DNA from: an uncultured Prevotellaceae bacterium
GTDB taxonomy: Bacteria > Bacteroidota > Bacteroidia > Bacteroidales > Bacteroidaceae
NCBI GenBank assembly: GCA_902785695.1
Contig: CACZZQ010000007.1
Coordinates: 1 to 64,000 of the forward strand
Reading direction: 5' to 3'
DNA length: 64,000 nt
A program made the translations under genes and the position numbers. Under the pieces are notes generated by a model that did no database searches, was not told where the DNA came from, and saw nothing but the letters and a program-made list of their open reading frames with translations. Below, in pieces: positions 27,846 through 37,000 of the stretch. Numbering within the stretch: position 1 is the first letter of the stretch; each line of letters begins with the position of its first letter.

Positions 27846-28544
27846 ATGTGGAACGAAATCATTCAATACGACAAGGAATTGCTGCTGTGGTTCAACGGTA
27901 GCGATTCGTTGTTCTTTGATGGATTGGTTAAGACACTGACTACTGCCACTACTTGGATACCCTTGTATCTGGCTCTGTTCTACATGGTTGTTAAGAATAA
28001 TGATGGCATACAGAAAGTATTGTTGATATTAGCATGTGCTGGCCTCTGCGTGTTCTTTGCTGGTTCGCTCAATGATATGTTTGTAAAGACTACCGTAGAG
28101 CGTTGGCGTCCTACTCATGATGGTGAGATTGCCATGTTGGTGGATGTGGTCAATGGCTACCGAGGCGGCAGATTTGGTTTCTTTTCTTCTCATGCAGCCA
28201 ATACGTTCAGCTTGGCTATCTTCTTCTCCTTGCTTGTACGTAGTCGCGTATTGACGTCCTTTCTTGTCTGTTGGTCGTTAATCAACTGCTGGACCCGTAT
28301 GTATCTTGGCGTGCATTTCCCAATAGATATCTGTTGTGGCTTGTTTTGGGGAGCTACCGTTGGTACAACCATTTGGTTCCTGTACAGGAAACTGTATAAG
28401 CGTCTTTATAGGCAAGATAATTTTATATCATCCCACTATACGTTAACTGGATACGAATGTGCTGATGTTGACGTCGTAGTAACCGTCATGTTGCTAACAA
28501 TCCTTTATGCTATTCTAAAGGCATGTTTGATGCTTTATTTATAA
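27846..28544 (+). CDS. PAP2-family membrane phosphatase
   Basis: A 232-residue integral membrane phosphatase of the PAP2 superfamily (undecaprenyl-diphosphate or phosphatidate type). The three signature blocks are present: KTTVERWRP (KxxxxxxRP), a degenerate SSH in FFSSHAANT where PSGH is usual, and TRMYLGVHFPID (SRxxxxxHxxxD). About five to six membrane helices. Substrate not predictable from sequence. Confidence 0.82.
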   Translation: MWNEIIQYDKELLLWFNGSDSLFFDGLVKTLTTATTWIPLYLALFYMVVKNNDGIQKVLLILACAGLCVFFAGSLNDMFVKTTVERWRPTHDGEIAMLVDVVNGYRGGRFGFFSSHAANTFSLAIFFSLLVRSRVLTSFLVCWSLINCWTRMYLGVHFPIDICCGLFWGATVGTTIWFLYRKLYKRLYRQDNFISSHYTLTGYECADVDVVVTVMLLTILYAILKACLMLYL

Positions 28545-28551
28545 CGAAATA

Positions 28552-29793
28552 ATGGATACAAAACATATACATATCAGTGATTATAACTATCCTCTTCCCG
28601 ACGAGCGTATAGCAAAGTTCCCCTTGGCTGAACGTGATCAGTCGAAACTGTTGCTTTATAAGCATGGTGAGGTGAGCGAGGATGTATTTTGTCATTTACC
28701 CAATCATCTTCCAAAGAAGGCCTTGATGGTCTTTAATAACACGAAGGTGATTCAGGCACGTCTGCATTTCCGCAAGGAGACAGGTGCCTTGATAGAGGTG
28801 TTCCTTTTGGAACCCGCTGCACCTGCCGATTATGAGCAGATGTTCCAGACCCGAGGCTGTTGTTCCTGGTATTGCCTTGTTGGCAACCTCAAGAAATGGA
28901 AGGAAGGAACGCTATCAAAACAATTGACAATTCATGATTCGCAATTCACCTTTATGGCTACGCGGGGCGAGCTGCACGGCACCAGCCATCGCATTGACTT
29001 CACCTGGGACGACGATAGTATTTCTTTTGCCGAGATTCTTGAGTCGATGGGCGAATTGCCCATCCCTCCATATCTGAATCGTGAGTCTCAGGAGAGTGAT
29101 AAGATAACCTATCAGACTGTTTACTCAAAGATTCAGGGAAGTGTGGCTGCACCAACGGCAGGCCTTCATTTTACAGACCGCGTATTAGCATCGCTCGATG
29201 CGCATGGTATTGATCGCGAAGAGGTTACTCTTCATGTGGGCGCAGGTACGTTTAAGCCTGTCAAGAGTGAGGAGATAGAAGGTCATGAGATGCATACAGA
29301 GTATATCTGCGTTCGTAGGCAGACGCTCGAGAAGCTTCTGACGCATGATTGTCAGGCGATTGCTGTAGGTACAACCAGCGTGCGCACATTGGAAAGTCTC
29401 TATTATATGGGCCTGAAGGTACTTCGTAATCCAGATATTCAGGAGTCGGAACTTCATGTGAACCAATGGGAGCCATACGACGCTTCGCTAAATGAGAAAG
29501 GAGAAATAAGAAATGAGAAATGCAACGTGAAGGCATCTATTCAGGCACTTCTCGACTGGCTCGACCGTAATGGATTGAAGGCACTTCACAGTAGCACGCA
29601 GATCATCATTGCGCCAGGCTATGACTACAAAATAGTAAAAATGCTGGTCACCAATTTCCATCAGCCCCAATCTACGCTGTTGCTTCTGGTGAGTGCCTTT
29701 GTCAAAGGCGACTGGCATCAAATCTACGACTATGCGCTAAGCCATGATTTCCGTTTCCTGAGCTATGGCGACAGTTCATTATTAATACCTTAA
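28552..29793 (+). CDS. queA: S-adenosylmethionine:tRNA ribosyltransferase-isomerase
   Basis: A 413-residue enzyme that transfers the ribosyl group of SAM to preQ1 in tRNA, the penultimate step of queuosine synthesis. Matching blocks include [49 protein letters not shown] and [17 protein letters not shown]. It is about 57 residues longer than E. coli QueA. Part of this is shared by Bacteroidota. Two stretches look at DNA level like the AT-rich spacers seen between genes: 28919-28949 (CAATTGACAATTCATGATTC) and 29490-29524 (AATGAGAAAGGAGAAATAAG). Confidence 0.93.
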   Translation: MDTKHIHISDYNYPLPDERIAKFPLAERDQSKLLLYKHGEVSEDVFCHLPNHLPKKALMVFNNTKVIQARLHFRKETGALIEVFLLEPAAPADYEQMFQTRGCCSWYCLVGNLKKWKEGTLSKQLTIHDSQFTFMATRGELHGTSHRIDFTWDDDSISFAEILESMGELPIPPYLNRESQESDKITYQTVYSKIQGSVAAPTAGLHFTDRVLASLDAHGIDREEVTLHVGAGTFKPVKSEEIEGHEMHTEYICVRRQTLEKLLTHDCQAIAVGTTSVRTLESLYYMGLKVLRNPDIQESELHVNQWEPYDASLNEKGEIRNEKCNVKASIQALLDWLDRNGLKALHSSTQIIIAPGYDYKIVKMLVTNFHQPQSTLLLLVSAFVKGDWHQIYDYALSHDFRFLSYGDSSLLIP

Positions 29794-29798
29794 AGAAA

Positions 29799-30491
29799 AT
29801 GAAGATAGGCGATCAAGTCAGATTTCTGAGCGAGATAGGTGGAGGTCGTGTTGCTGGCTTCCAGGGTAAGAATGTGGTACTTGTAGAAGACGAGGACGGC
29901 TTTCAGGTGCCAATGGCTATCAACGAGGTGGTAGTCATTGGTGAGGAGAACTACGAGACTAAGCGCGTAGTGGAGATGAAACAGCAGCAGGAACCACAGG
30001 AAGAGCCTGAGCTGGAGCCTGCCGACCTGCCCGTCACCTTCAAGGCGAAGCCTGAGGAGCGCAAGGGTGGCGACCGTTTGTCAGCCTATCTGGCTTTCGT
30101 TCCCATGAATGTCAAGGAACTGTCGCAAACACGTTTTGAAGCCTATTTGGTTAACGACTCCAATTACTACTTGCGTTTCAATTATCTGAGTGCCGAAGGT
30201 AATGCCTGGCAACTGCGTGCTACCGACGAGGTGGAGCCTAATACCAAGCTCTTTATCGAGGAGTTCGGACGTGAAGACCTCAACGAGATAGAGCATGTTG
30301 CCATTCAGCTGATGGGTTATAAACGTGACAAACACTTTTTGTTGAAGCCAACAGCCAATGTGCAGTTGCGTATCGATACGGTGAAGTTCTATAAGCTTCA
30401 TACCTTCGAACCCAATGATTTCTTTGAAGAGCCAGCTCTGATATATACGATTATAGAGAACGACCGTTGTAAAATCAATTTGAAGGAATGA
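29799..30491 (+). CDS. DUF2027 domain protein without an Smr domain
   Basis: A 230-residue cytoplasmic protein. It opens with a KOW/SH3-like strand pair ([21 protein letters not shown]), has an acidic Gln/Glu/Pro linker near residues 65-85, then a beta-rich domain typical of DUF2027. In many relatives this domain is followed by a C-terminal Smr (MutS2-type) nuclease domain; here the protein stops after the DUF2027 region. The start of nadE overlaps its stop (ATGA), with no sign of a lost reading frame. Confidence 0.6.
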   Translation: MKIGDQVRFLSEIGGGRVAGFQGKNVVLVEDEDGFQVPMAINEVVVIGEENYETKRVVEMKQQQEPQEEPELEPADLPVTFKAKPEERKGGDRLSAYLAFVPMNVKELSQTRFEAYLVNDSNYYLRFNYLSAEGNAWQLRATDEVEPNTKLFIEEFGREDLNEIEHVAIQLMGYKRDKHFLLKPTANVQLRIDTVKFYKLHTFEPNDFFEEPALIYTIIENDRCKINLKE

Positions 30492-32407
30492 AACACGGAT
30501 TAATCAAAGTGGCTGCTGCCATACCAGGTGTGCGCGTAGCCGATGTTGACTACAATGTTCAGCAAATAGAGAGTTTCATTGCCCAGGCCGAAGGCAAGGG
30601 TGTGGAGATTATCGTCTTTCCCGAACTGTCGCTGACGGGCTATACCTGTCAGGACCTGTTCCGTCAGCAGTTGCTTCTTGATAAGTCAGAAGGGGCGCTG
30701 CTCACATTGCTCGACTTCACCCGCAAACTTGACATCATCAGTATTGTAGGCTTGCCTGTTCGCATCGGGTCGCTGCTATACAACTGTGCTGCCGTTATTC
30801 AGAGCGGTACGTTGTTGGGCGTAGTACCCAAAACTTACCTGCCCAATTACAACGAGTTCTACGAGAAGCGTTGGTTTGCCTCTGCCGCAGACCTCATGCC
30901 GCAGGAGATTTATCTAGCAGGGAGTCCTATCAAGGTATCCAATGAACCCATCGTGTTCCGTACCATCGATGGTATAGGCTTTGGCATCGAGATCTGTGAG
31001 GACGTATGGGCACCGCTTCCTCCCAGCAACAATCTGGCTTTGGCTGGTGCAGATATCATCTTCAACCTCTCGGCTACCGATGAGATGATAGGCAAGCACG
31101 CCTATCTTTGTTCGCTGTTGGCTCAACAGAGTGCCCGCATGATGTGCGGTTACGTTTATAGCAGCTGTGGTTATGGTGAGTCAACGCAAGATGTAGTATA
31201 TGGCGGTAATGCTATGATTATTGAGAATGGACGCTTGATTAGCAAGTCCGAGCGTTTCTCTATGGAGCCGCAGATTCAAATTCAACAGATTGACGTTGAT
31301 TGTCTGCGGTGCGATCGGCAGAACAATACTACCTTCCGTACGGCTCAGGATGGTGCCACATCACGTGTCATCAATGCTAAGGCCGTCAATGAACGTCCTT
31401 TTGAGATAATACGTGAGATCAATCCTCATCCGTTTATCCCTACCGAAGAGCGTATGACGGCTAACTGTGAAGAAATATTGAATATCCAGACCTTAGGGCT
31501 TTGTCGCCGACTGGAGCATACCCATTGCGACAAAGCCGTCATCGGTATCAGCGGTGGTCTTGATTCCACGCTGGCTCTGCTCGTTGTGACGCGAGCCTTC
31601 GATAAGCTCGGCCTTTCCCGTAAGGGCATTGTGGGTATCACGATGCCAGGCTTTGGCACCACTGACCGCACCCACGATAATGCCGTCAGCCTAATGACCT
31701 CACTGGGTATCAGCCTGCGTGAAATCAGTATTGCCAAGAGTGTGATTCAGCATTTCGAGGATATAGGCCATGATATCAAGAATCATGATGTGACCTACGA
31801 GAACTCACAGGCTCGTGAGCGTACGCAGATCCTGATGGATGTGGCTAATCAGATGGGCGGTATGGTGATTGGTACTGGCGACTTGTCGGAACTGGCATTG
31901 GGATGGTGTACGTATAACGGTGACCATATGTCGATGTATGGCGTTAATGCCGGCGTTCCAAAGACGCTGGTTCAGTATCTGATACGCTACATCGCTATGT
32001 TGCCGGCTTTCGCAGAGCAGCGGGATACGTTGATTGACGTAGTTGATACGCCTATCTCGCCAGAGTTGACACCTGCCGACGAGCAGGGAAACATCCAGCA
32101 GAAGACCGAGGATTTGGTAGGCCCTTACGAGCTCCACGACTTCTTCCTCTATCAGATGCTGCGCTGGGGACATCGTCCTTCCAAGATTTTCCTGTTGGCA
32201 CAACGTGCTTTCAATGGACGCTATGATGATGAGACTATTCGTCATTGGCTCACCACCTTCTGTCGCCGTTTCTTCAATCAGCAGTTCAAGCGCTCTTGTC
32301 TGCCCGACGGACCTAAGGTGGGTAGTATAAGCCTCTCACCACGTGGTGACTGGAGGATGCCGAGCGATGCCTCCAGTGCCTTGTGGCTCAAGGATTTAGA
32401 ATTTTAA
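30488..32407 (+). CDS. nadE: Glutamine-dependent NAD+ synthetase
   Basis: A 639-residue two-domain enzyme making NAD from deamido-NAD with glutamine as nitrogen donor. The N-terminal nitrilase domain carries the Glu ([10 protein letters not shown]), Lys ([17 protein letters not shown]) and Cys (GIEICEDVW) triad. The C-terminal synthetase has the P-loop [12 protein letters not shown]. The stop overlaps the convergent TonB receptor gene by 4 bp. Notably nadB lies near the other end of the window, so two NAD-pathway genes are close but not in one operon. Confidence 0.95.
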   Translation: MKHGLIKVAAAIPGVRVADVDYNVQQIESFIAQAEGKGVEIIVFPELSLTGYTCQDLFRQQLLLDKSEGALLTLLDFTRKLDIISIVGLPVRIGSLLYNCAAVIQSGTLLGVVPKTYLPNYNEFYEKRWFASAADLMPQEIYLAGSPIKVSNEPIVFRTIDGIGFGIEICEDVWAPLPPSNNLALAGADIIFNLSATDEMIGKHAYLCSLLAQQSARMMCGYVYSSCGYGESTQDVVYGGNAMIIENGRLISKSERFSMEPQIQIQQIDVDCLRCDRQNNTTFRTAQDGATSRVINAKAVNERPFEIIREINPHPFIPTEERMTANCEEILNIQTLGLCRRLEHTHCDKAVIGISGGLDSTLALLVVTRAFDKLGLSRKGIVGITMPGFGTTDRTHDNAVSLMTSLGISLREISIAKSVIQHFEDIGHDIKNHDVTYENSQARERTQILMDVANQMGGMVIGTGDLSELALGWCTYNGDHMSMYGVNAGVPKTLVQYLIRYIAMLPAFAEQRDTLIDVVDTPISPELTPADEQGNIQQKTEDLVGPYELHDFFLYQMLRWGHRPSKIFLLAQRAFNGRYDDETIRHWLTTFCRRFFNQQFKRSCLPDGPKVGSISLSPRGDWRMPSDASSALWLKDLEF

Positions 32408-34458
32408 AATCGATACTTTGTTCCCACAACCGCCCATACGCCAGGCTGAGGTACATTGCCGAAGTCAACGTATGAGCGGTTGTCCAGTATATTATTGGCA
32501 TCTGCATAAACGGTGAAGGATGCTCTTGTCCATTGCAGACGAGCGTTAAACAGCGCATAAGGCTGGTAGTCGCAGACATTGCCGTCGAAACTGGTGTAGC
32601 TTCCCACGCGGTCCTGCCAACGGGCATCCACCCTTAGGCTTAATCCTCTCCATTCCTTCGTCTGCAGGGATGCTATCAGCTTATGCCTCAGATATTCCAA
32701 AGCATATTGGGATACAATGTGGTTTTCCTGTTGTTTGTCCTGATGGATGTAGCTGTACGAAAGGTTCAGTCTTGCCCATGGGGTTTGTGCAGCAATAGCC
32801 GCTTCTATGCCGTATGCGTTGATTTCAGTATGATTCACGCTCTGCCATTGAGCGGCTGTTCCCAGCGAGGTGTCCATGATCCAGTCAATCATGTTCTCTC
32901 CATGATGATGATAGGCCGTCACTTTGGCTTGAAGGGTAGGGGATGTCCATTGCGCACCTACCTCGATGGCTCGCATCTCCTCTGGCTTTAGATGCGGATC
33001 TGCCGCATAGCCCTGCAGCTTATAGTACATCTCCGTAAATGAGGGCAGACGCAGGGATGTGTTATACGAAGCAAACAGCTTCCAGTTTTCTATCGTATAG
33101 CTCATGTCGATACCAGGATAAACGGTCATATTCATACTGCTCCATGAACTCTTGGCAGCTACGAAGCCAGCAGAAACGGTGAACCTGTTGAGTAGGATAT
33201 TATGCTCCAGGTGCGCGCTGATGTTCGTTCGGTTGATGCCGTGTGTATAGTCGCGGTCAGTGCCTTTGACATGATGCGTCTGAAACAAAGGCTCGCCCAA
33301 GTTGCCACTGACCAAATCCTCGTTTCTGATTTCCGCACCGACTGCCGTGCGTCCAATACTCCAATCAAAGTAACTATTTATTTTCAAACCATATACATCG
33401 CAACGGTTATAATTATACTTCATGATTTCTGGTCTATTGTGATAGCCTTCGTATCTGTCGTAGTTCTGGTTCCAATAGATGGCTGGTTGCAGATGCAGAC
33501 ATCCCTGTTTGTTCTCTCCTTGCAGCGATGTTATGATCTTGGTGGTGTGCTCGTATTGCTCGTCGGCTTGCCACTTAGGTGTAGCATAAAATGAACCTGA
33601 GCCCCATCCCTTGTCCGTGATACCTACGTTCCATCTCACGTTAATATGCTCGTCATCATAGCCTCCCTGATAGAATGCCTTTGCACCACTGTAACCTGTA
33701 TTGAGTTTTCCCGCTTTCGAACGGCTGTAGCCATCGGAACGGGCATAGCTTGCAGACAGTGAACCCAACGAGAAATGAGGACTGACAGCAGGCAGTTTTA
33801 CCATTCCGCCACCTTTCGCATATCCGAAAGAGCCTGCCTCCAGATATACCTCACTTTGCTTGGGACGCTGACTGGTCACGATGTTGATAGCGCCAACAAG
33901 TGAAGAGGTGCCGTAGGTGCGTCCAGCAGGCCCTTCCAATACCTCGATACGCACAATGTCGGCGGGATCACAAGGGAGATCCATCGTATTGTGGGCCGTC
34001 TGCGGGTCGCAGATGTTGATGCCGTTGAGTAAAACGACGATTTGCTCTTGGGTGCCTCCTCGGATGCTGATATCAGTCTGGGAACCAAGTGGTCCGCGCT
34101 GTCTGACATCTATGCCAACGGCGAGTTTCAGCAAATCGTTAACACTTTGTATTGGCGCCTGCGCAAAATCCTCGCGGCTCAATACAGTTACCATTCTCGC
34201 AGCCTGACTCACGGTCAGGGGAGCCCTGGAGCCTGTAATGCTCACATCATCGAGCATCACCTCTCGGGCGGTCGCTTTGGTGGTATCCACGCGGAAGGTC
34301 TCATCGCTTATGCTGGCGGCTTTCGAAGCGGAAAGCGTAGCTACGCTCAGCACGGAGATGACTACCTCACGTCCAAGACAGGCAAAGAGCGAGTAGCCTT
34401 TGCGCTGAAAATGGTGGAATACCAATACCTGGCGTTTCAGAAATTGAGGTTTAAACAT
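32404..34458 (-). CDS. TonB-dependent outer-membrane receptor
   Basis: A 684-residue receptor. The N-terminus is the basic-aromatic leader plus signal-like helix (REVVISVLSVATLSASKA) seen on BtuB-like receptors of Bacteroidota. A plug domain follows: SITGSRAPLTVSQAARMVTV, a degenerate TonB box near it, ISIRGGTQEQIVVLLNGI and EVLEGPAGRTYGTSSLVGAINI. A 22-strand barrel ends in VVGTKYRF. No partner SusD gene is next to it. A cobalamin or siderophore substrate is possible, but no riboswitch is visible upstream. It lies just downstream of repeat array B. Confidence 0.82.
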   Translation of the reverse strand: MFKPQFLKRQVLVFHHFQRKGYSLFACLGREVVISVLSVATLSASKAASISDETFRVDTTKATAREVMLDDVSITGSRAPLTVSQAARMVTVLSREDFAQAPIQSVNDLLKLAVGIDVRQRGPLGSQTDISIRGGTQEQIVVLLNGINICDPQTAHNTMDLPCDPADIVRIEVLEGPAGRTYGTSSLVGAINIVTSQRPKQSEVYLEAGSFGYAKGGGMVKLPAVSPHFSLGSLSASYARSDGYSRSKAGKLNTGYSGAKAFYQGGYDDEHINVRWNVGITDKGWGSGSFYATPKWQADEQYEHTTKIITSLQGENKQGCLHLQPAIYWNQNYDRYEGYHNRPEIMKYNYNRCDVYGLKINSYFDWSIGRTAVGAEIRNEDLVSGNLGEPLFQTHHVKGTDRDYTHGINRTNISAHLEHNILLNRFTVSAGFVAAKSSWSSMNMTVYPGIDMSYTIENWKLFASYNTSLRLPSFTEMYYKLQGYAADPHLKPEEMRAIEVGAQWTSPTLQAKVTAYHHHGENMIDWIMDTSLGTAAQWQSVNHTEINAYGIEAAIAAQTPWARLNLSYSYIHQDKQQENHIVSQYALEYLRHKLIASLQTKEWRGLSLRVDARWQDRVGSYTSFDGNVCDYQPYALFNARLQWTRASFTVYADANNILDNRSYVDFGNVPQPGVWAVVGTKYRF

Positions 34459-34489
34459 TAAGTTAATTGATTAAAAAAATGAAAATCAA

Positions 34490-34616
34490 AAGTGCCACAC
34501 TTAACACTCGTAAATGGCTTACTTTTTTTTGTAAATGGCTTACTTTTTTTTGTAAATGGCTTACTTTTTTTTGTAAATGGCTTACTTTTGCATCGTAAAT
34601 GGCCTACTTATTTCAG
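34490..34616 (+). repeat. AAATGGC 21-22 bp repeat array, locus B
   Basis: Six units starting at 34490, 34512, 34533, 34554, 34575 and 34597. Units 2-4 are identical 21-mers (AAATGGCTTAC, a run of eight T, then GT); the flanking units vary in the second half. The last unit contains the TAA stop of the minus-strand AAA-CYTH gene. The array separates that gene from the TonB receptor. Confidence 0.88.
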
Positions 34617-35705
34617 AGCTAAAGTATGGTTATAGTAATTTTGATCACCTGTGATTTCCTTGATGACTTTGAGGAAGGGTGGAAACTTCACTGGCTCACC
34701 CTCGGCAATACCCTTTGTTTCAAGTATCACCAAACCTTCAAGCCTGTCTTTATAGGTGTCTACCTCGAAATACTGGCCTTTCCAGATGAAGCTGCTTCGC
34801 TGTTTGCGAATGGTGTGACGGGTGGGGTCGGCAAGCGAGAGCATCATCTCGTAGAGAGACAGGTTAATCTGACGCTCGGTGACGAGTTCCTCGTCCTCGG
34901 AAGTCTTTTTCTTGGTGGTGTGCACATAGACTTGTTTCTGTCCCCATCCACGTTTACGCAGTCGAATCTCAGTGCCTGGTTCAGCTTGCAGATAGGTTTG
35001 TGTAATTTCACTCAGTATGCTGTCTTCAGGGAATTGACCAGTAACTTCTACAATGTATTTACGCTCCTCAACGATAGGTTGGGGCAGTCCAAGTACATTG
35101 GAAATCTCTTTGATGACACGGTTCATCTTGCAATCGAAATCATCGTGATTATTGATGACTCGCAGGTGTGGATGTCCCGTCCATGCATGAATAACCTTCT
35201 TGTCGAGTCCGCGAGCTATACGAAGTCCTTCCTCGTTCATTTGTTCGTAGCGCTGTGCATTATTGGCTGTAGTATAGTATTGCTCGGCACCGTCGGCAGC
35301 GGAAACGAGATGGAGAACAGCATCATAGCGTTCACGGAGTTCGGGTGTCGACGTTCCTACGGAGCGAGTAATCTGATCCCAAGTTTCTGGTGACATATAA
35401 GCCGAGATGTCCATTGCTCCACGATCGCATACAATGATGCAGGGCTTGTTGCATTCTTGAGCCATTCTCAGGAATTTGTCTTCCAATGCAAGTTGTATTT
35501 CAAGTGTGGCTTTCTCTCCTTCATAGAAGAATCCCTGATTCTTAGTCAAGTAGTTCATGCCTGCCTGAGTAAAGAGCGTAGGTACTTCTGGGATAGTAAA
35601 CACTTTGAAACCGAGGCTCGAAAAATGCTCGATGACACGTACGAGTGCAGTTGTCTTACCTGCACAAGGTCCACCTGTTAGAACTATTTTCTTGATGTCG
35701 TTCAT
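34608..35705 (-). CDS. AAA/P-loop kinase-like domain fused to a CYTH-like domain
   Basis: A 365-residue two-domain protein. The N-terminal half is a P-loop ATPase of the NadR/AAA_28 kind: Walker A GGPCAGKT at residues 11-18 and a CDRGAMDISAYM motif in the Walker B region. From about residue 190 the chain resembles a CYTH/triphosphate tunnel domain: EERKYIVEV at its start, then charged strands (EIRLRKRGWGQKQVYVHTTKK) ending in a basic and acidic tunnel pattern (FEVDTYKDRLEGLVILETKG). Animal TTD14 proteins share this domain pair, bind GTP and phosphatidic acid, and are distant relatives. The bacterial function is unknown. Confidence 0.7.
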   Translation of the reverse strand: MNDIKKIVLTGGPCAGKTTALVRVIEHFSSLGFKVFTIPEVPTLFTQAGMNYLTKNQGFFYEGEKATLEIQLALEDKFLRMAQECNKPCIIVCDRGAMDISAYMSPETWDQITRSVGTSTPELRERYDAVLHLVSAADGAEQYYTTANNAQRYEQMNEEGLRIARGLDKKVIHAWTGHPHLRVINNHDDFDCKMNRVIKEISNVLGLPQPIVEERKYIVEVTGQFPEDSILSEITQTYLQAEPGTEIRLRKRGWGQKQVYVHTTKKKTSEDEELVTERQINLSLYEMMLSLADPTRHTIRKQRSSFIWKGQYFEVDTYKDRLEGLVILETKGIAEGEPVKFPPFLKVIKEITGDQNYYNHTLALK

Positions 35706-35725
35706 TAGAATTGTCTTTTACCCTG

Positions 35726-35733
35726 CAAAGTTA
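35726..35733 (-). promoter_or_regulatory. -7 promoter box of the AAA-CYTH gene
   Basis: The minus strand reads TAACTTTG 20 bp upstream of the start codon at 35705, fitting TAnnTTTG. Confidence 0.55.
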
Positions 35734-35773
35734 CAATTTTTTTTTGAATGAGAAAGAAAAAGTAGGTCTAAAA

Positions 35774-35805
35774 TTTGTGGGTATCGAAAAATTTAAGTAC
35801 CTTTG
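35774..35805 (+). promoter_or_regulatory. Promoter of the tRNA-Thr/tRNA-Gly unit
   Basis: TTTG at 35774-35777, a 20-bp spacer and TACCTTTG at 35798-35805. The tRNA-Thr gene starts 23 bp downstream of the -7 box. Confidence 0.8.
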
Positions 35806-35828
35806 CAGCCGCAAACAAAGAAAGGGTT

Positions 35829-35901
<73 letters not shown>

Positions 35902-35973
35902 CAAAAAGGTTGATAAAGGGAATGCTCAGGAGAAAAGAGTTTCCCTATTTTCTTTTAAGAGAAAGAGATTGTT

Positions 35974-36046
35974 GCGGAATTAGCTCAGTTGGTAGAGCAT
36001 TGGCTTCCCAAGCCGAGGGTCGCGGGTTCGAGTCCCGTATTCCGCT
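35974..36046 (+). tRNA. tRNA-Gly (anticodon CCC)
   Basis: A complete 73-nt cloverleaf. Acceptor GCGGAAT pairs with ATTCCGC, the D arm is GCTC...GAGC, the anticodon loop is TTCCCAA with anticodon CCC, and the T arm contains GGTTCGAGTCC. CCA is not encoded. It shares the promoter at 35774-35805 with tRNA-Thr and ends 9 bp before the methyltransferase gene. Confidence 0.95.
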
Positions 36047-36055
36047 CGAAAGAAA

Positions 36056-36856
36056 ATGGCAACAGATTATCAATTTATTTCCAGTTTACAGAATCATAAG
36101 GTAAAGCAAATCGTTTTGCTTCAGCAGAAATCATCGGAACGTAAGAAGTCCGATTTGTTTGTTGTTGAGGGCTTGCGAGAACTGCGTCATTGCGTCAGTA
36201 AAGGTTATGAGATTGAAAGTCTTTTTTGCTGTCCATCTTTGCTGGCCGAGCCTATAGATGACCTTCATGCGTCAAATTTCTTTGAAGTAACGGAAAATGT
36301 GTATGAAAAGATGGCATATAGGGGCAGCACAGAAGGGGTTTTAGCCGTTACGCGCATGAAACATCTGCGGCTTGAAGACCTGAAACTGTCTGAGAATCCG
36401 CTTGTCGTTGTCTTGGAAAGTGTTGAAAAGCCCGGTAATCTGGGGGCAGTGTTGCGTTCAGCTGATGCTGCAGGTGCTGATGCGGTAATCGTGTGTGACC
36501 CGTTGACGGATTTGTATAATCCCAATTTAATCCGTGCCAGTATAGGAGCATTGTTTACTGTGCCTACTGTCTCTGTATCTTCTGAAGAATGCATCGCATT
36601 CCTGAAATCACGGCATATACGTATTTTGACGGCACAATTACAAGACTCAGAACTGTATTATGATACGGATATGTGTTCTGCTACGGCAATTGTAATGGGT
36701 ACCGAAGCAACAGGATTAAGCAATCAATGGCGTGAAGCTGCCGATGCCCATATTCGTATTCCTATGCTTGGACGTTTGGATTCGTTGAACGTGTCGGTTT
36801 CGGCAGCCATTCTTCTCTTTGAGGCAGTAAGACAAAGAATGGGAAGTCGCAATTAA
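36056..36856 (+). CDS. SpoU/TrmH-family RNA 2'-O-methyltransferase
   Basis: A 266-residue SPOUT methyltransferase. The N-terminal substrate-binding region (QNHKVKQIVLLQQKSSERKK) is followed by the knotted domain with LESVEKPGNLGAVLRSADAAG, VMGTEATGLSNQWREAAD and IPMLGRLDSLNVSVSAAI, the three SpoU motifs. Whether it acts on rRNA (like RlmB) or tRNA is not clear. It starts 9 bp after tRNA-Gly and may be co-transcribed with the tRNAs. An intrinsic terminator overlaps its stop codon. Confidence 0.88.
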   Translation: MATDYQFISSLQNHKVKQIVLLQQKSSERKKSDLFVVEGLRELRHCVSKGYEIESLFCCPSLLAEPIDDLHASNFFEVTENVYEKMAYRGSTEGVLAVTRMKHLRLEDLKLSENPLVVVLESVEKPGNLGAVLRSADAAGADAVIVCDPLTDLYNPNLIRASIGALFTVPTVSVSSEECIAFLKSRHIRILTAQLQDSELYYDTDMCSATAIVMGTEATGLSNQWREAADAHIRIPMLGRLDSLNVSVSAAILLFEAVRQRMGSRN

Positions 36857-36870
36857 CTTCCCATTTTTTT
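36840..36870 (+). terminator. Intrinsic terminator after the SpoU methyltransferase gene
   Basis: TGGGAAGT (36840-36847) pairs with ACTTCCCA (36856-36863), an 8-nt loop, followed by seven T. The stem includes the last codons and stop of the gene, and the T-run abuts the stop of the convergent 42-codon gene. Confidence 0.8.
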
Positions 36871-36997
36871 ATAGAGCCTCATCATCGGGCTTTTGTGGTC
36901 GTGATTTTACAAGCGGCAGATGCTTCTTCTTCCGAAGATAAGCTTCTTTACGAGCTTCGTAGTCTGCCTGATGTTTCTCCAAATAGCCGTCTGCCAT
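36869..36997 (-). CDS. Small basic protein, 42 residues
   Basis: A short gene encoding 42 residues. It begins MADGYLEKHQADYEARK, has a Lys/Arg cluster (YLRKKKHLPLVKSRPQ) and ends DDEAL. It sits 3 bp after the DUF4270 stop on the same strand and ends exactly where a terminator T-run begins. Small proteins opening MAD-YLEK are found across Bacteroides and Prevotella, sometimes mislabelled dehydrogenase. No function is known to me; the basic middle suggests nucleic-acid or ribosome binding, which is only a guess. Confidence 0.7.
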   Translation of the reverse strand: MADGYLEKHQADYEARKEAYLRKKKHLPLVKSRPQKPDDEAL

Positions 36998-37000
36998 TGC

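Noticed and set aside
34512..34596. CRISPR-like array
   Set aside because: Units are tandem 21-22 bp copies with no spacers between them and no cas genes nearby.
34459..34607. Cobalamin riboswitch upstream of the TonB receptor
   Set aside because: The leader holds only AT-rich sequence and the AAATGGC array; no B12-box or long structured region is visible.
35910..36104. Small open frame across tRNA-Gly
   Set aside because: It translates the tRNA gene itself (the familiar SVGRALASQAEGRGFESR phantom) and is not a protein gene.
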